From Roseomonas sp. (GTDB taxonomy: Bacteria > Pseudomonadota > Alphaproteobacteria > Acetobacterales > Acetobacteraceae): 63,164 nt of DNA. The notes beneath the pieces were generated by a model. It did no database searches. It saw only the letters and a program-made list of their open reading frames with translations, and was not told where the DNA came from. Position 1 is the stretch's first letter; every line of letters starts with the position of its first letter. The stretch is taken from NCBI GenBank assembly GCA_020249505.1, contig JADCFN010000035.1, positions 1-63,164 on the forward strand, read 5' to 3'. Of this stretch, positions 14,651 through 25,758 are shown one piece after another. Position numbers and translations under genes: made by a program.

Positions 14651-15205
14651 ATGCCCATCATGCCCGATAGCTGGATCCGCAAAATGGCGGCGGAACAAGG
14701 CATGATCGAACCCTTTGTCGAAGCCCAGCGCCGTGAGGGCGTGATTTCCTATGGCCTGTCATCCTATGGCTATGACGCCAGGGCAGCCGATGAATTCAAG
14801 ATTTTCACCAATGTGGACAACGCCATTGTGGACCCGAAGGGCTTCTCCGAGGATGGTTTCGTCACACGCAAGGGCCCGGTTTGCATCATCCCGCCCAATT
14901 CCTTCGTGCTGACCCATACGGTCGAATATTTCCGTATCCCGCGCGATATTCTAGTGATCTGCCTTGGCAAATCCACCTATGCGCGCTGCGGGCTGATTGT
15001 GAATGTCACGCCGCTTGAGCCCGAATGGGAAGGCCAGGTCACGATCGAAATCAGCAATACCACCCCTCTGCCGGCCAAGGTCTATGCCAATGAAGGCATT
15101 TGCCAATTCCTGTTCCTGAAGGGTGACGCACCGCCTGAGGTCAGCTACGCAGACCGCCGCGGCAAATATATGGGCCAGCGCGGCGTTGCGCTGCCGAAAC
15201 TCTGA
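14651..15205 (+). CDS. dcd: dCTP deaminase
   Basis: Converts dCTP to dUTP, the main source of dUTP for thymidylate synthesis in many bacteria. The 184-residue protein has the family's full length and signatures: [13 protein letters not shown] near the N-terminus, [26 protein letters not shown] with the catalytic glutamate region, and [11 protein letters not shown] near the C-terminus. The stop TGA overlaps the murA ATG by one base (TGATG), implying coupled translation with murA. Confidence 0.96.
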   Translation: MPIMPDSWIRKMAAEQGMIEPFVEAQRREGVISYGLSSYGYDARAADEFKIFTNVDNAIVDPKGFSEDGFVTRKGPVCIIPPNSFVLTHTVEYFRIPRDILVICLGKSTYARCGLIVNVTPLEPEWEGQVTIEISNTTPLPAKVYANEGICQFLFLKGDAPPEVSYADRRGKYMGQRGVALPKL

Positions 15206-16467
15206 TGGATCGCATTCTGATCCGTGGCGGGCGGGTGCTTTCGGGCAGTATCCCGATCTCGGGCGCCAAGAACGCTGCCCTGCCGCTGATGGCGGCGGGC
15301 TTGCTGTCTGATGGGCCACTCACGCTCACCAATGCGCCGGACCTGGCCGATGTCGCCACCATGGCGGGCTTGCTGGGGCATCATGGGCTTACTGTTTCAC
15401 GTGACACATCCGCGCGCAGCATCACCATCAGCGGCACTGCGACCGATCTGGAAGCGCCTTATGATCTGGTGCGCAAGATGCGGGCTTCCGTGCTGGTGCT
15501 TGGCCCCTTGCTAGCCCGCCATGGCCGCGCACGCGTCAGCCTGCCCGGCGGCTGCGCCATCGGCACGCGCCCGGTTGATCTGCACCTGAAGGCGCTTGAG
15601 CAAATGGGCGCCGAGATCGAAATCACTGCCGGCTATATCGAAGCCCGCGCGCCGGGTGGCCTGAAGGGTGCGCGCATCATCTTCCCGCAAGTCTCCGTCG
15701 GTGCCACCGAGAATATCCTGATGGCTGCCGCCCTGGCGCGCGGGCAAAGCGAAATCATGAATGCGGCGCGTGAGCCAGAAATCACCGACCTTGCCGCCTG
15801 CCTGATGCGCATGGGCGCACGGATTGAAGGCATCGGCACGGATCGGCTGGTGGTGGAAGGTGTGGCAAGCCTTGGTGCCGCGACGCACCCTATCATTGCG
15901 GACCGGATTGAAGCCGGCACTTTTGCCTGTGCGGCGGCCATCACCGGCGGGTCGCTGCTGTTGCAAGGTGCGCGCTTGGATCATTTGGGCGCGGTGACGC
16001 GCACGCTCCGCGAAGCCGGCGTTGATGTCGCGGAAGAAGAAGGCGGTTTGCGTGTGACGCGGAGCAATGGGCTTCGCGGTGCAGATGTGATGACCGAACC
16101 CTTCCCGGGTTTCGCCACCGATATGCAAGCGCAATTCATGGCCCTAATGTGCGTGGCCGAAGGCGCTTCCATGATCACCGAGACGATTTTTGAAAACCGC
16201 TTCATGCATGTGCCGGAGCTTTCGCGCATGGGGGCGCGCATCAATTTCCACGGCGCTTCCGCCATTGTGCGCGGGGTGAAGCATCTTTCCGGCGCGCCAG
16301 TAATGGCGACTGATCTGCGTGCCTCGGTCTCCCTTATTCTCGCGGGCTTGGCCGCGGAAGGTGAGACGATTGTGAACCGCGTTTATCACCTGGATCGCGG
16401 TTATGAACGCGTGGAAGCGAAACTCGCGGCGGTGGGCGCCGATATTGAAAGACTGGCGGGCAGGTAG
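15205..16467 (+). CDS. murA: UDP-N-acetylglucosamine 1-carboxyvinyltransferase
   Basis: First committed step of peptidoglycan synthesis: transfer of enolpyruvate from PEP to UDP-GlcNAc in the cytoplasm. The 420-residue product starts [14 protein letters not shown], has the [14 protein letters not shown] block, and carries the catalytic loop [14 protein letters not shown] with Cys117, the residue attacked by fosfomycin, so the enzyme should be fosfomycin-sensitive. It overlaps dcd by one base and lies two bases before hisG. Confidence 0.97.
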   Translation: MDRILIRGGRVLSGSIPISGAKNAALPLMAAGLLSDGPLTLTNAPDLADVATMAGLLGHHGLTVSRDTSARSITISGTATDLEAPYDLVRKMRASVLVLGPLLARHGRARVSLPGGCAIGTRPVDLHLKALEQMGAEIEITAGYIEARAPGGLKGARIIFPQVSVGATENILMAAALARGQSEIMNAAREPEITDLAACLMRMGARIEGIGTDRLVVEGVASLGAATHPIIADRIEAGTFACAAAITGGSLLLQGARLDHLGAVTRTLREAGVDVAEEEGGLRVTRSNGLRGADVMTEPFPGFATDMQAQFMALMCVAEGASMITETIFENRFMHVPELSRMGARINFHGASAIVRGVKHLSGAPVMATDLRASVSLILAGLAAEGETIVNRVYHLDRGYERVEAKLAAVGADIERLAGR

Positions 16468-16469
16468 TC

Positions 16470-17171
16470 ATGGATATCCCGATCCCCAATGCGCTGAATG
16501 GCGCGCCGGCTGAAACCGATACACCTTTGGTGATTGCCCTGCCCAAGGGGCGCATCCTGAAAGAACTCCACCCCGTGCTGGCGCGCGCCGGGCTTATTCC
16601 GGCCGAGGATTACGCGGATGAAGACAGCCGCCGTCTGCGCTTCCCGACCAATGATCCGGCAGTGGATGTCATTCGCGTGCGCCCCTTTGATGTGGCGACT
16701 TTTGTGGCACATGGCGCCGCGGCGATTGGCGTTTGCGGCGCTGATGTGCTGATGGAATTCGATTATCCGGAAATCTATGCGCCGCTTGATCTGGGCATTG
16801 GGCGCTGCCGCGTCTCCGTCGCGGAGCCCGTGAACGCCACCACAGACGATCCGCGCCGCTGGTCGCGCGTGACGGTCGCGACCAAATACCCGAATATCGC
16901 GCAACGCCATTACGCCGCCCGCGGCGTGCAGGCGGAAATTGTGCATTTGAATGGCGCGATGGAATTGGCGCCTTCCATGGGCCTTGCCCGCTTGATCGTG
17001 GATTTGGTGCAAACCGGCTCCACCCTGAAGGCGAATGGCCTTCAGGAGACTGAGGTGATTGCCCATGTCACCTCCAAACTCATTGTCAATCGCACCGCGT
17101 TGAAAACACGGCCCGAGGCGATTGGCGCCTGGATCGCGCGCTTCCGCGCTGCTTTGGAAGCCGCCGCATGA
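16470..17171 (+). CDS. hisG: ATP phosphoribosyltransferase, short (HisZ-dependent) form
   Basis: Catalyses the first step of histidine biosynthesis, joining ATP and PRPP. At 233 residues it is the short form, which lacks the C-terminal regulatory domain and needs the partner HisZ; hisZ is not in this window. Visible blocks are LPKGRILKELHPVL, GICGADVL-type GVCGADVLMEF, and the PRPP-binding segment LIVDLVQTGSTLKANGL. It begins two bases after murA, and its TGA overlaps the hisD ATG (ATGA), so it is in one operon with both. Confidence 0.95.
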   Translation: MDIPIPNALNGAPAETDTPLVIALPKGRILKELHPVLARAGLIPAEDYADEDSRRLRFPTNDPAVDVIRVRPFDVATFVAHGAAAIGVCGADVLMEFDYPEIYAPLDLGIGRCRVSVAEPVNATTDDPRRWSRVTVATKYPNIAQRHYAARGVQAEIVHLNGAMELAPSMGLARLIVDLVQTGSTLKANGLQETEVIAHVTSKLIVNRTALKTRPEAIGAWIARFRAALEAAA

Positions 17172-18457
17172 AGCGGCTGGATAAGTGCGAGGCTGGCTTT
17201 GAAGCCGCCTTCACCGCGCTATTGGATGATGCGCGCGAAACCACGCAAAAGGTGGATGGCGTTGTTGCCGGCATCATCGCCGATATCCGTGCGCGCGGCG
17301 ATGCGGCGCTGGTGGAATTGACCGCGCGGTTTGATCGCTGGCAGCCGGCCAATGCGGCGGCGCTGCGCGTGACCGAGGCCGAGATTGACGCGGCAGATGC
17401 AACCATCGCGCCCGAACTCCGCGCCGCGCTCAACCTGGCGGCGGAACGGATCGAGACATTTCACCGCGCGCAATTGCCGCAGGATTTGGTGATGCGCGAC
17501 GATGCTGGTCTTACGCTTGGGCTCCGCTGGGGGCCAGTGGATGCCGTTGGCATTTATGTTCCGGGTGGCAAGGCGGCCTATCCATCTTCCGTGCTGATGA
17601 ATGCGCTGCCGGCGCGCGCGGCTGGCGTGCCGCGCATTGCCATGGCGGTGCCAACGCCGGATGGTGCGCTCAATCCGCTGGTACTGGCGGCAGCCAAGCG
17701 CGCGGGCGTCACTGAGATTTATCGGATTGGCGGCGCGCAAGCCATCGCGGCGCTGGCCTGGGGCACCGGTAGCATTGCGCCGGTGGACCGCATTGTCGGG
17801 CCGGGCAATGCCTATGTCGCGGAAGCCAAGCGCCAGGTTTTCGGCCGGGTTGGCATTGATTCCATCGCCGGACCATCCGAGGTGGTGGTAATTGCAGATG
17901 GCGCCAATGATCCCGCCCATGTCGCGATGGATTTGCTGGCCCAGGCCGAACATGATGAAAGCGCGCAATCCATCCTGATCACGCCCGATGCGGCGCTGGC
18001 GGATGCGGTGGCGCAGGCAGTGGAACACGCGCTCAAATCCCTGCCGCGTGCGGCGATTGCCGGTGAAAGCTGGGCACGGCATGGCGCGGTGATAGTGGTG
18101 CGCGACTTGGCCGAAGCCGCCGCACTCACCAACCGCCTGGCGCCCGAGCATCTGCAATTGATGGTGGATGATCCGCGCGGTTTGCTCGGCCAAATTCGCC
18201 ATGCCGGCGCGGCCTTTCTCGGCCGTTTCTGCCCGGAAGCGGTGGGGGATTACATCGCCGGGCCGAATCATGTGCTGCCCACCGGGCGTACCGCGCGTTT
18301 CGCTTCCGGCCTTTCGAGCTTTGATTTCCTGAAGCGCACAAGCTGGGTGGAAGCGGATGGCGCGGCGCTTGCGCAAATCGGGCGCGCCGCCGTGGCTTTG
18401 GCGGAAGCCGAAGGGCTGCAAGCGCATGGGCGGAGCATCAGCATCCGCCTGAACTGA
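17168..18457 (+). CDS. hisD: Histidinol dehydrogenase
   Basis: Zinc enzyme that oxidises L-histidinol to L-histidine in two NAD-dependent steps. The 429-residue product has the family signature region starting IVGPGNAYVAEAKRQVFG, the LLAQAEHDE segment with zinc-binding Gln and His, the catalytic pair in LAPEHLQL, and DYIAGPNHVLPTG. The terminal AHGRSISIR supplies the last zinc ligand region. It overlaps hisG by four bases. A more distant paralogue lies at 55098-56405; this copy is the biosynthetic one, judged from its place beside hisG. Confidence 0.96.
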   Translation: MKRLDKCEAGFEAAFTALLDDARETTQKVDGVVAGIIADIRARGDAALVELTARFDRWQPANAAALRVTEAEIDAADATIAPELRAALNLAAERIETFHRAQLPQDLVMRDDAGLTLGLRWGPVDAVGIYVPGGKAAYPSSVLMNALPARAAGVPRIAMAVPTPDGALNPLVLAAAKRAGVTEIYRIGGAQAIAALAWGTGSIAPVDRIVGPGNAYVAEAKRQVFGRVGIDSIAGPSEVVVIADGANDPAHVAMDLLAQAEHDESAQSILITPDAALADAVAQAVEHALKSLPRAAIAGESWARHGAVIVVRDLAEAAALTNRLAPEHLQLMVDDPRGLLGQIRHAGAAFLGRFCPEAVGDYIAGPNHVLPTGRTARFASGLSSFDFLKRTSWVEADGAALAQIGRAAVALAEAEGLQAHGRSISIRLN

Positions 18458-18480
18458 TCAAGACACAAAGGGCCGGGACC

Positions 18481-19449
18481 ATGATGAATAAACGCGAATT
18501 GCTTACCGGTTTGGCGCTGCTGCCTTTGGCCGCGCCGGCCTTGGCGCAGGAATACCCCTCTCGCCCGATCCGCCTGCTGGTGGGCTTCGCCGCGGGCGGT
18601 TCCACGGATGTTTTTGCGCGCGCCATCGCGCCGCGTTTGCAAGCCTTGCTCGGCCAGCCTGTCGTGATCGAAAACCGCCCTGGTGCCGGCGGCAATATCG
18701 CAACCGAAGCAACGGCGCGCAGCGCGCCAGATGGCTATACGCTGCTGCTGGGAACGATCGGGCCGCTCGCGATCAACCCGACGCTTTACGGCAATCTTTC
18801 CTTTGATCCGCTCAAGGATCTCACACCCGTTTCGCTGGTGGGCGAGGTGCCGAATGTGCTCGCCGTGCCGGTGGATCGGCCCTTTCGCAGCGTGGCGGAT
18901 ATCATCGCCGCTGCCAAAGCGCGGCCCGAGACATTGAATTTCGGCTCCTCCGGCATTGGATCGGCGGGGCATTTGGCCGCCGAACAGCTCAATCTGATGG
19001 CCGGCATTCGCACGACCCATGTGCCCTATCGTGGCGGCGGCGCGCTTTTGCCGGAATTGATCGCGGGGCGCGTGGATTACGCCTTCACCACCGCGCTGAA
19101 TGGTATTCCGCAAGCGGAAGCGGGCAAGCTGCGCATTCTGGGTGTGCCCAATGGCAAGCGCGTGCCGCTTTTGCCCGAGATTCCAACCATCGCGGAATCT
19201 GGCCTGCCTGGTTTTGATGGCGTGGATTGGGCCGCGATGATGGCCCCGCCTGGCCTGCCAGCGCCGATCCTGGCGAAGCTTAATGCCGCGATGCAAAGCG
19301 TGCTCAAGGAACCGGAATTGGTCGCTGCCATGGCCGCGCGCCGGCTGGTGCTGGAGGCTTCCACGCCTGAGGCGCTGGCGGAATTCCTGCGGCGGGAAAC
19401 GGCGCGCTGGGCGCCCGTGGTGCGCGCTTCCGGCGCGCGCCCCGACTGA
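18481..19449 (+). CDS. Bug-family (TctC-like) periplasmic substrate-binding protein
   Basis: Binding component of a tripartite tricarboxylate transporter, here without tctA/tctB next to it. The 322-residue precursor has an N-terminal export signal (MMNKRELLTGLALLPLAAPALA, cleavage likely after ALA) and the Bug blocks YPSRPIRLLVGFAAGGSTD, VVIENRPGAGG, ATARSAPDGYTLLLG and THVPYRGGGALLPELIAG. It starts 23 bases after hisD on the same strand, so it may be read through from the his genes. Bug proteins bind small carboxylates or aromatic acids; the ligand here is unknown. Its stop lies in a 12-base palindrome shared with copZ. Confidence 0.92.
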   Translation: MMNKRELLTGLALLPLAAPALAQEYPSRPIRLLVGFAAGGSTDVFARAIAPRLQALLGQPVVIENRPGAGGNIATEATARSAPDGYTLLLGTIGPLAINPTLYGNLSFDPLKDLTPVSLVGEVPNVLAVPVDRPFRSVADIIAAAKARPETLNFGSSGIGSAGHLAAEQLNLMAGIRTTHVPYRGGGALLPELIAGRVDYAFTTALNGIPQAEAGKLRILGVPNGKRVPLLPEIPTIAESGLPGFDGVDWAAMMAPPGLPAPILAKLNAAMQSVLKEPELVAAMAARRLVLEASTPEALAEFLRRETARWAPVVRASGARPD

Positions 19450-19453
19450 GGCC

Positions 19454-19657
19454 TCAGCCCTTTACAGCAAAACCTTCTTCTTCCACCGCGCGCACCAGAT
19501 CAGCGCGCGGTAGATTGGTTTGCGTGACCACGCGCTTCGCGGCCAAATCCACTTCAACCTTCGCCGCTTGATCCAGCCCCTGGATGGCGTTGGTCACGGC
19601 GCGGATGCAATGCCCGCAGCTCATGCCCTCAACCTGAAGCGTGATGGCGTCAGCCAT
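19454..19657 (-). CDS. copZ: Heavy-metal-associated domain protein (copper chaperone)
   Basis: A 67-residue single HMA domain protein that probably carries Cu(I) in the cytoplasm to the CopA pump. The metal site is GMSCGHC, Cys14 and Cys17. The ATG at 19657 is chosen because AGGA lies eight bases upstream; the in-frame ATG at 19666 sits directly on that site, and longer versions overlap cueR heavily. It overlaps the end of cueR by eight bases and is the last gene of copA-cueR-copZ. Its stop converges with that of the TctC-like gene, four bases away. Confidence 0.9.
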   Translation of the reverse strand: MADAITLQVEGMSCGHCIRAVTNAIQGLDQAAKVEVDLAAKRVVTQTNLPRADLVRAVEEEGFAVKG

Positions 19658-20047
19658 AGCAGTCATCCTTTCCAGCGAGTTCTTCCAAAATCGGGCAATC
19701 TGGCCGCGCGTCGCCATGGCAATGCTCGGCCAGATGGCGCAGGCTTTCCGCCATGGCGCTGAGCGATTTAGCCTTGGCTTCAAGGGCCGCGACATGATCC
19801 AGCGCAAGGCGCTTCACTTCCGCACTCGCCCGCGCGCGATTGCGCCATAAATCCAGCAGGCGCTTCACATCCTGCAACGGAAAGCCAAGATCACGCGCAT
19901 GGCGAATGAAGCGCAGCTCCGCAATATCGGCCTGAGAATACACGCGATACTGATTGGCGGCGCGCCCGGCAGAGATTAGACCAATCGCCTCATAATGGCG
20001 GATCATCTTGGCCGAAATGCCAGATGCCCGAGCAGCTTCCCCAATAT

Positions 20048-20051
<4 letters not shown>
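19650..20051 (-). CDS. cueR: MerR-family copper-responsive regulator
   Basis: DNA-binding activator that senses Cu(I) and distorts its promoter to switch on copper efflux. The 133-residue protein has an N-terminal winged helix ([21 protein letters not shown]), a long dimerisation helix, and the metal loop CHGDARPDC with Cys111 and Cys119 spaced C-x7-C as in CueR. Ser76 matches the serine typical of sensors for +1 ions. This favours Cu/Ag over divalent-metal relatives. Its ATG overlaps the copA stop (ATGA), so it is made from the copA transcript and regulates its own operon. Confidence 0.92.
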
Positions 20052-22435
<2,384 letters not shown>

Positions 22436-22441
22436 GTGGCG

Positions 22442-22463
22442 CTTCCTATTATGGGAAGGTCAA
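22442..22463 (-). promoter_or_regulatory. CueR-type operator/promoter of copA
   Basis: On the minus strand TTGACC (22463-22458) runs into an inverted repeat, CTTCC-N7-GGAAG (22458-22442 in minus-strand order), the layout of CueR-activated promoters, where the dyad lies between -35 and -10. The linked cueR gene supports it. The place where a -10 box should be (19 bases after TTGACC) reads CACATG, which is poor and contains the first copA ATG, so either the shorter copA start is used or the geometry is unusual. Confidence 0.75.
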
Positions 22464-22516
22464 GCCTATGGGGGGAATTGACGAAGGCGTTAGGGATACA
22501 GAGATACAAGTCAGAC

Positions 22517-23530
22517 ATGCGCGCCTCACTTCTTGCCCTTCTGGCCCTGATCATCGCCCCCGCCCCGGCCCTGCCGCAGACGGAGCCCTTCCGTGTGCTT
22601 AATCAGACCGAGCAATCGGCCCATTCGCTTTTTGCCGTGCGAACCGGGCGGCCGGATTGGGGGGCCAATATGTTGACTCGCGGGCCGCTTGCGCCAGGCG
22701 CCGGCTTCAATCTCCGCCCGGCCGAGAATGCCGGCTGCCGCTTCGATTTCCGCATGGTGCTGAGCGACGGACGGGAAATTATCAATCGCGGCCATGATGT
22801 TTGCGCGGAAAAGGTGGTTGCGATGCAAACGCCCCTGCCGCGCCCGCCCGGCGCCGCAGCGCCCACCCCCGCCCCCGGCACGCCGCCGCAGGCACGCGGA
22901 AGGGCTTCCACCGGCACGGGCTTTGTCGTGGCGCGCGACCGGGTGCTGACCAATCATCACGTGATTGATGGCTGCAACGCGATAACCGTACGCACTTCTG
23001 ATGGCCGCACCCTGCCCGCCACCATGCCGGCGCGGGTGGATGTGCAGCGCGATTTGGCGCTGCTTGCCGTGCCGAATGATCCCGGCCCCATTCTGCCCTT
23101 TCGTGCCAATCCGGTACGGCGCGGCGAAAGTGTGGTGACTTACGGCTTCCCCTTGGCGGGCCTATTGGCCGCAGGGCCAACCCTAACCACGGGCGAGGTA
23201 AGTGCGCTCGCGGGGCTTGCCAATAATGAACAGCATTTTCAGATCAGCGCACCCGTGCAGCAGGGCAATTCCGGCGGGCCTTTGCTGGATCGGCAAGGCC
23301 ATGTGATGGGCGTGATTGTATCGAAGCTGAATGCCCAGCGCATCGCGCAGCGCACCGGCGATATTCCGCAGAATGTAAATTTCGCCGTGAAGGGCAGCGA
23401 AGCGCTGGGCTTCCTCCGCCGCGCCGGCGTGGAACCTACCATGCGCGAAAGCTCGCCCACGGAATTAAGCGCGGCCGAGGTGGGCGAACGCGCGCATCAA
23501 AGCACGGTTTTCATTCGGTGTGAGAAATAA
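22517..23530 (+). CDS. Secreted trypsin-like serine protease
   Basis: Predicted exported S1-family peptidase of 337 residues. The start is set at the ATG at 22517, which begins a signal peptide (MRASLLALLALIIAPAPALPQ); the frame continues upstream into the copA promoter, which is less likely. Residues 25-100 form an uncharacterised domain with two cysteines (Cys74, Cys96), then a proline/alanine linker. The protease domain from about 132 has His148 (TNHHV), Asp179 (RDLAL) and Ser252 (GNSGGP). No PDZ domain follows, unlike DegP/HtrA. It is divergent from copA with the CueR-type operator between them. The ribosome binding site is weak. Confidence 0.88.
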   Translation: MRASLLALLALIIAPAPALPQTEPFRVLNQTEQSAHSLFAVRTGRPDWGANMLTRGPLAPGAGFNLRPAENAGCRFDFRMVLSDGREIINRGHDVCAEKVVAMQTPLPRPPGAAAPTPAPGTPPQARGRASTGTGFVVARDRVLTNHHVIDGCNAITVRTSDGRTLPATMPARVDVQRDLALLAVPNDPGPILPFRANPVRRGESVVTYGFPLAGLLAAGPTLTTGEVSALAGLANNEQHFQISAPVQQGNSGGPLLDRQGHVMGVIVSKLNAQRIAQRTGDIPQNVNFAVKGSEALGFLRRAGVEPTMRESSPTELSAAEVGERAHQSTVFIRCEK

Positions 23531-23539
23531 CCACGCCGA

Positions 23540-24184
23540 CTAATCAGGCCGACGCAGCGCGATATCGTAAAGCGCCTCACCTTCAAGGCAGAAGTAAGCC
23601 ACGGGCCAGCCGCTGGAGACCGCGAATTCGCACACAGCCTGATGCACGCCAAGGACGCCAAAGCCCGGGCGGATGATGCGTGCGAAATCATTGAAAATCA
23701 GATAGCCGCCGGGCTTCACCTTGGGCGCGGCTGCGGCAGCATCAGCGCGCACTGCATCATAGCCGTGATCGGCATCTACATAGATCATATCCAGGCTGGC
23801 ATCGGCGCAGGATTGCAGGAAAGGCACGGACAAACCCTCATGCCGTTCAACACGCGGTTCGGCCAGCACATCGGCCCGGCAAAGGCTGAAGGTGATATCG
23901 GCCAGATGCAGGCGGGACGGCGCCATAATGTCCAGGATCGCCCGAGCGAAATCGCCTTGGTAAGTGCCTAGTTCCGCCACTACGCCGCCCTGGGGTAAGC
24001 GACGCAGCATTTCAATCCGGTCGGTAAGCAATTGGCAGTCTTCCAATTGCGCTTGCGGAATGCGCGGCGCCGAAGGCGGCACCGGTTGCACCGCCAGCCG
24101 CCCAAGCCGCCACAGCTTCTTCACGCTTTCGGGCAGCGCCCGACGCAACGCCAATTCCAATCGGTAAAGACCCTCGCCCGCCAC
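23540..24184 (-). CDS. Class I SAM-dependent methyltransferase
   Basis: A 214-residue protein with the SAM-binding glycine motif VVAELGTYQGDFARAIL (about residues 68-84), the acidic block LDMIYVDADHGYDAV and PGGYLIFNDF, as in the Methyltransf_24 group. The N-terminal 60 residues are a basic, helical extension. The substrate is not predictable; relatives modify sugars or small molecules. It lies downstream of fliI on the same strand with an 81-base gap and converges on the protease gene. No export signal, so probably cytoplasmic. Confidence 0.8.
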   Translation of the reverse strand: MAGEGLYRLELALRRALPESVKKLWRLGRLAVQPVPPSAPRIPQAQLEDCQLLTDRIEMLRRLPQGGVVAELGTYQGDFARAILDIMAPSRLHLADITFSLCRADVLAEPRVERHEGLSVPFLQSCADASLDMIYVDADHGYDAVRADAAAAAPKVKPGGYLIFNDFARIIRPGFGVLGVHQAVCEFAVSSGWPVAYFCLEGEALYDIALRRPD

Positions 24185-24265
24185 TAACGCCCCCTGGTCT
24201 ACTCCTGTCGGCCTTTGGCATAACAGGCGAAGCGGGTCGAGCAGAAATCTCGCCCGTCGCTACCC

Positions 24266-25594
24266 TCAAGCCCCGTCTATCGCCTCGGCGAGCGCTGCGA
24301 AGGATTGCTCAACCGGTGAAATCTCGCCCTTGCGCTGCCGCAGCACTGCCTCAATGCGCGGCGCCAGCTTCACCGCTGCATCTGCTTCGGGGTCATGCCC
24401 GGCCCGATAGGCGCCAAGGCGCACCAGATCCTTGATCTCGCCATAGGTGGAAAGCAGGCGCTTGGCCTCCGACACCAATTGCCATTCATCTTCTCCCAAA
24501 ACACCCGGCATGCTGCGCGATACGGAGCGCAGCACATCCACCGGCGGATAGCGCCCGGCCTCGGCTATGGCGCGATCAAGCACCACATGCCCATCCAGAA
24601 TGCCGCGCACCGCATCGGCCACGGGTTCATCATGATCATCGCCTTCCACCAGCACGGTGAAAAGCGCGGTGATGGCACCCGGCGAATTATCCGGCCCCGG
24701 CCCGGCGCGTTCCAGCAAGCGCGGCAATTCGGTGAAGACTGAAGGCGGATAGCCACGCGTGGCAGGGGGCTCCCCAACAGCCAGGCCAATTTCGCGTAGC
24801 GCCAGGGCAAAACGCGTCACGCTATCCATCAACAGCAGCACCTGCAGGCCCTGATCACGGAAATGCTCGGCCACCGTCATGGCGGCATAGGCGGCTTCGC
24901 GCCGGAGAGGTGCGGCGCTATCCGATGTGGCGCAAACCACAACGCTGCGCGCGAGCCTCTCCGACCCCAGATCATCTTCGATGAATTCGCGCAATTCGCG
25001 CCCGCGTTCGCCGACCAGCGCAAAGACGATCACATCCGCGGCCAAGCCCCCGGCCAGCATGGCCATGAGGGTGGATTTGCCAACACCGGAGGCCGCGAAA
25101 AGCCCAAGCCTTTGCCCGCGCCTGACCGGCGTGAACAGATCAAGCACGCGCACACCAAGCGGCAACCGCACCCCTAGGCGGGAGCGCTGGCCGGCTGCCG
25201 GCGCCGGCGCATGGGTTGGGCGTTGAATCGCGCCCGGTGCCGGCATCGGCCCGCCATCAAGCGGCCTGCCCATCGGGTCCAGCACGCGCCCAAGCCAGGC
25301 ATCGGAAACGGGCAGGGCTGGCCGCGGCGCCAGCGTGGCGCGCATACCAGAGGTCAGTCCGGTTAGCGGCCCGAGCGCGATGGCCTGTGCCTTGCCATCC
25401 CGAAAGCCCGCGATTTCCGCCATGACCGGCGCTCCGGTTGGCGGGGTGATCGCGACCCGGTCCCCAATCGCGGCCAGAGGGCCAAAGCCTTCCAGCGTGA
25501 TGGTCAGCCCAGTGATGGCATTGACGCGCCCATGGATTTTTTCGCGCGGCAAAGCGCCCAGGGCAGCGGCGGTGGCGTGGAAATCAGACAGCAT
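24266..25594 (-). CDS. fliI: Flagellar protein export ATPase FliI, orphan locus
   Basis: ATPase of the flagellar type III export apparatus, related to the F1 beta subunit. The 442-residue protein has the N-terminal beta-barrel, Walker A ASGVGKST with Lys173, LVGERGRELREF, the Walker B region VLLLMDSVTRFA, and the FliI-typical GYPPSVFTELPRLLERAG and EPVADAVRGILDGHVVLDR. The length is normal. No flagellar gene, not even fliJ, lies on either side: a methyltransferase is downstream and tctC is divergent upstream. FliI is preferred over injectisome ATPases from the central motifs. Confidence 0.9.
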   Translation of the reverse strand: MLSDFHATAAALGALPREKIHGRVNAITGLTITLEGFGPLAAIGDRVAITPPTGAPVMAEIAGFRDGKAQAIALGPLTGLTSGMRATLAPRPALPVSDAWLGRVLDPMGRPLDGGPMPAPGAIQRPTHAPAPAAGQRSRLGVRLPLGVRVLDLFTPVRRGQRLGLFAASGVGKSTLMAMLAGGLAADVIVFALVGERGRELREFIEDDLGSERLARSVVVCATSDSAAPLRREAAYAAMTVAEHFRDQGLQVLLLMDSVTRFALALREIGLAVGEPPATRGYPPSVFTELPRLLERAGPGPDNSPGAITALFTVLVEGDDHDEPVADAVRGILDGHVVLDRAIAEAGRYPPVDVLRSVSRSMPGVLGEDEWQLVSEAKRLLSTYGEIKDLVRLGAYRAGHDPEADAAVKLAPRIEAVLRQRKGEISPVEQSFAALAEAIDGA

Positions 25595-25758
25595 GAGATT
25601 TCTCTAGCACAGACTCTCAGCCTTTTACCTAACGTTACTTGTCCGCGGATAAGCCCAACAGCCCTTTCCTATCTATTGGTGGAAGCAGCGCCCAGGGTTA
25701 AGCTTTGTGGCAACGGGCGCCGTTACGAATAGGCCGCCCCAAGCCGGAGGAGGACTTC

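Noticed and set aside
17219-18427. 402-codon minus-strand frame over hisD
   Set aside because: Antisense shadow of hisD; no recognisable motif and no ribosome binding site.
24012-24269. Short frame overlapping the fliI stop, considered as fliJ
   Set aside because: FliJ is about 140 residues and coiled coil; this one is Gly/Ala/Pro-rich and overlaps the methyltransferase gene heavily.
25595-25758. Possible tRNA or small RNA gene between fliI and tctC
   Set aside because: No cloverleaf arms or terminal CCA region could be formed; treated as a divergent promoter region.
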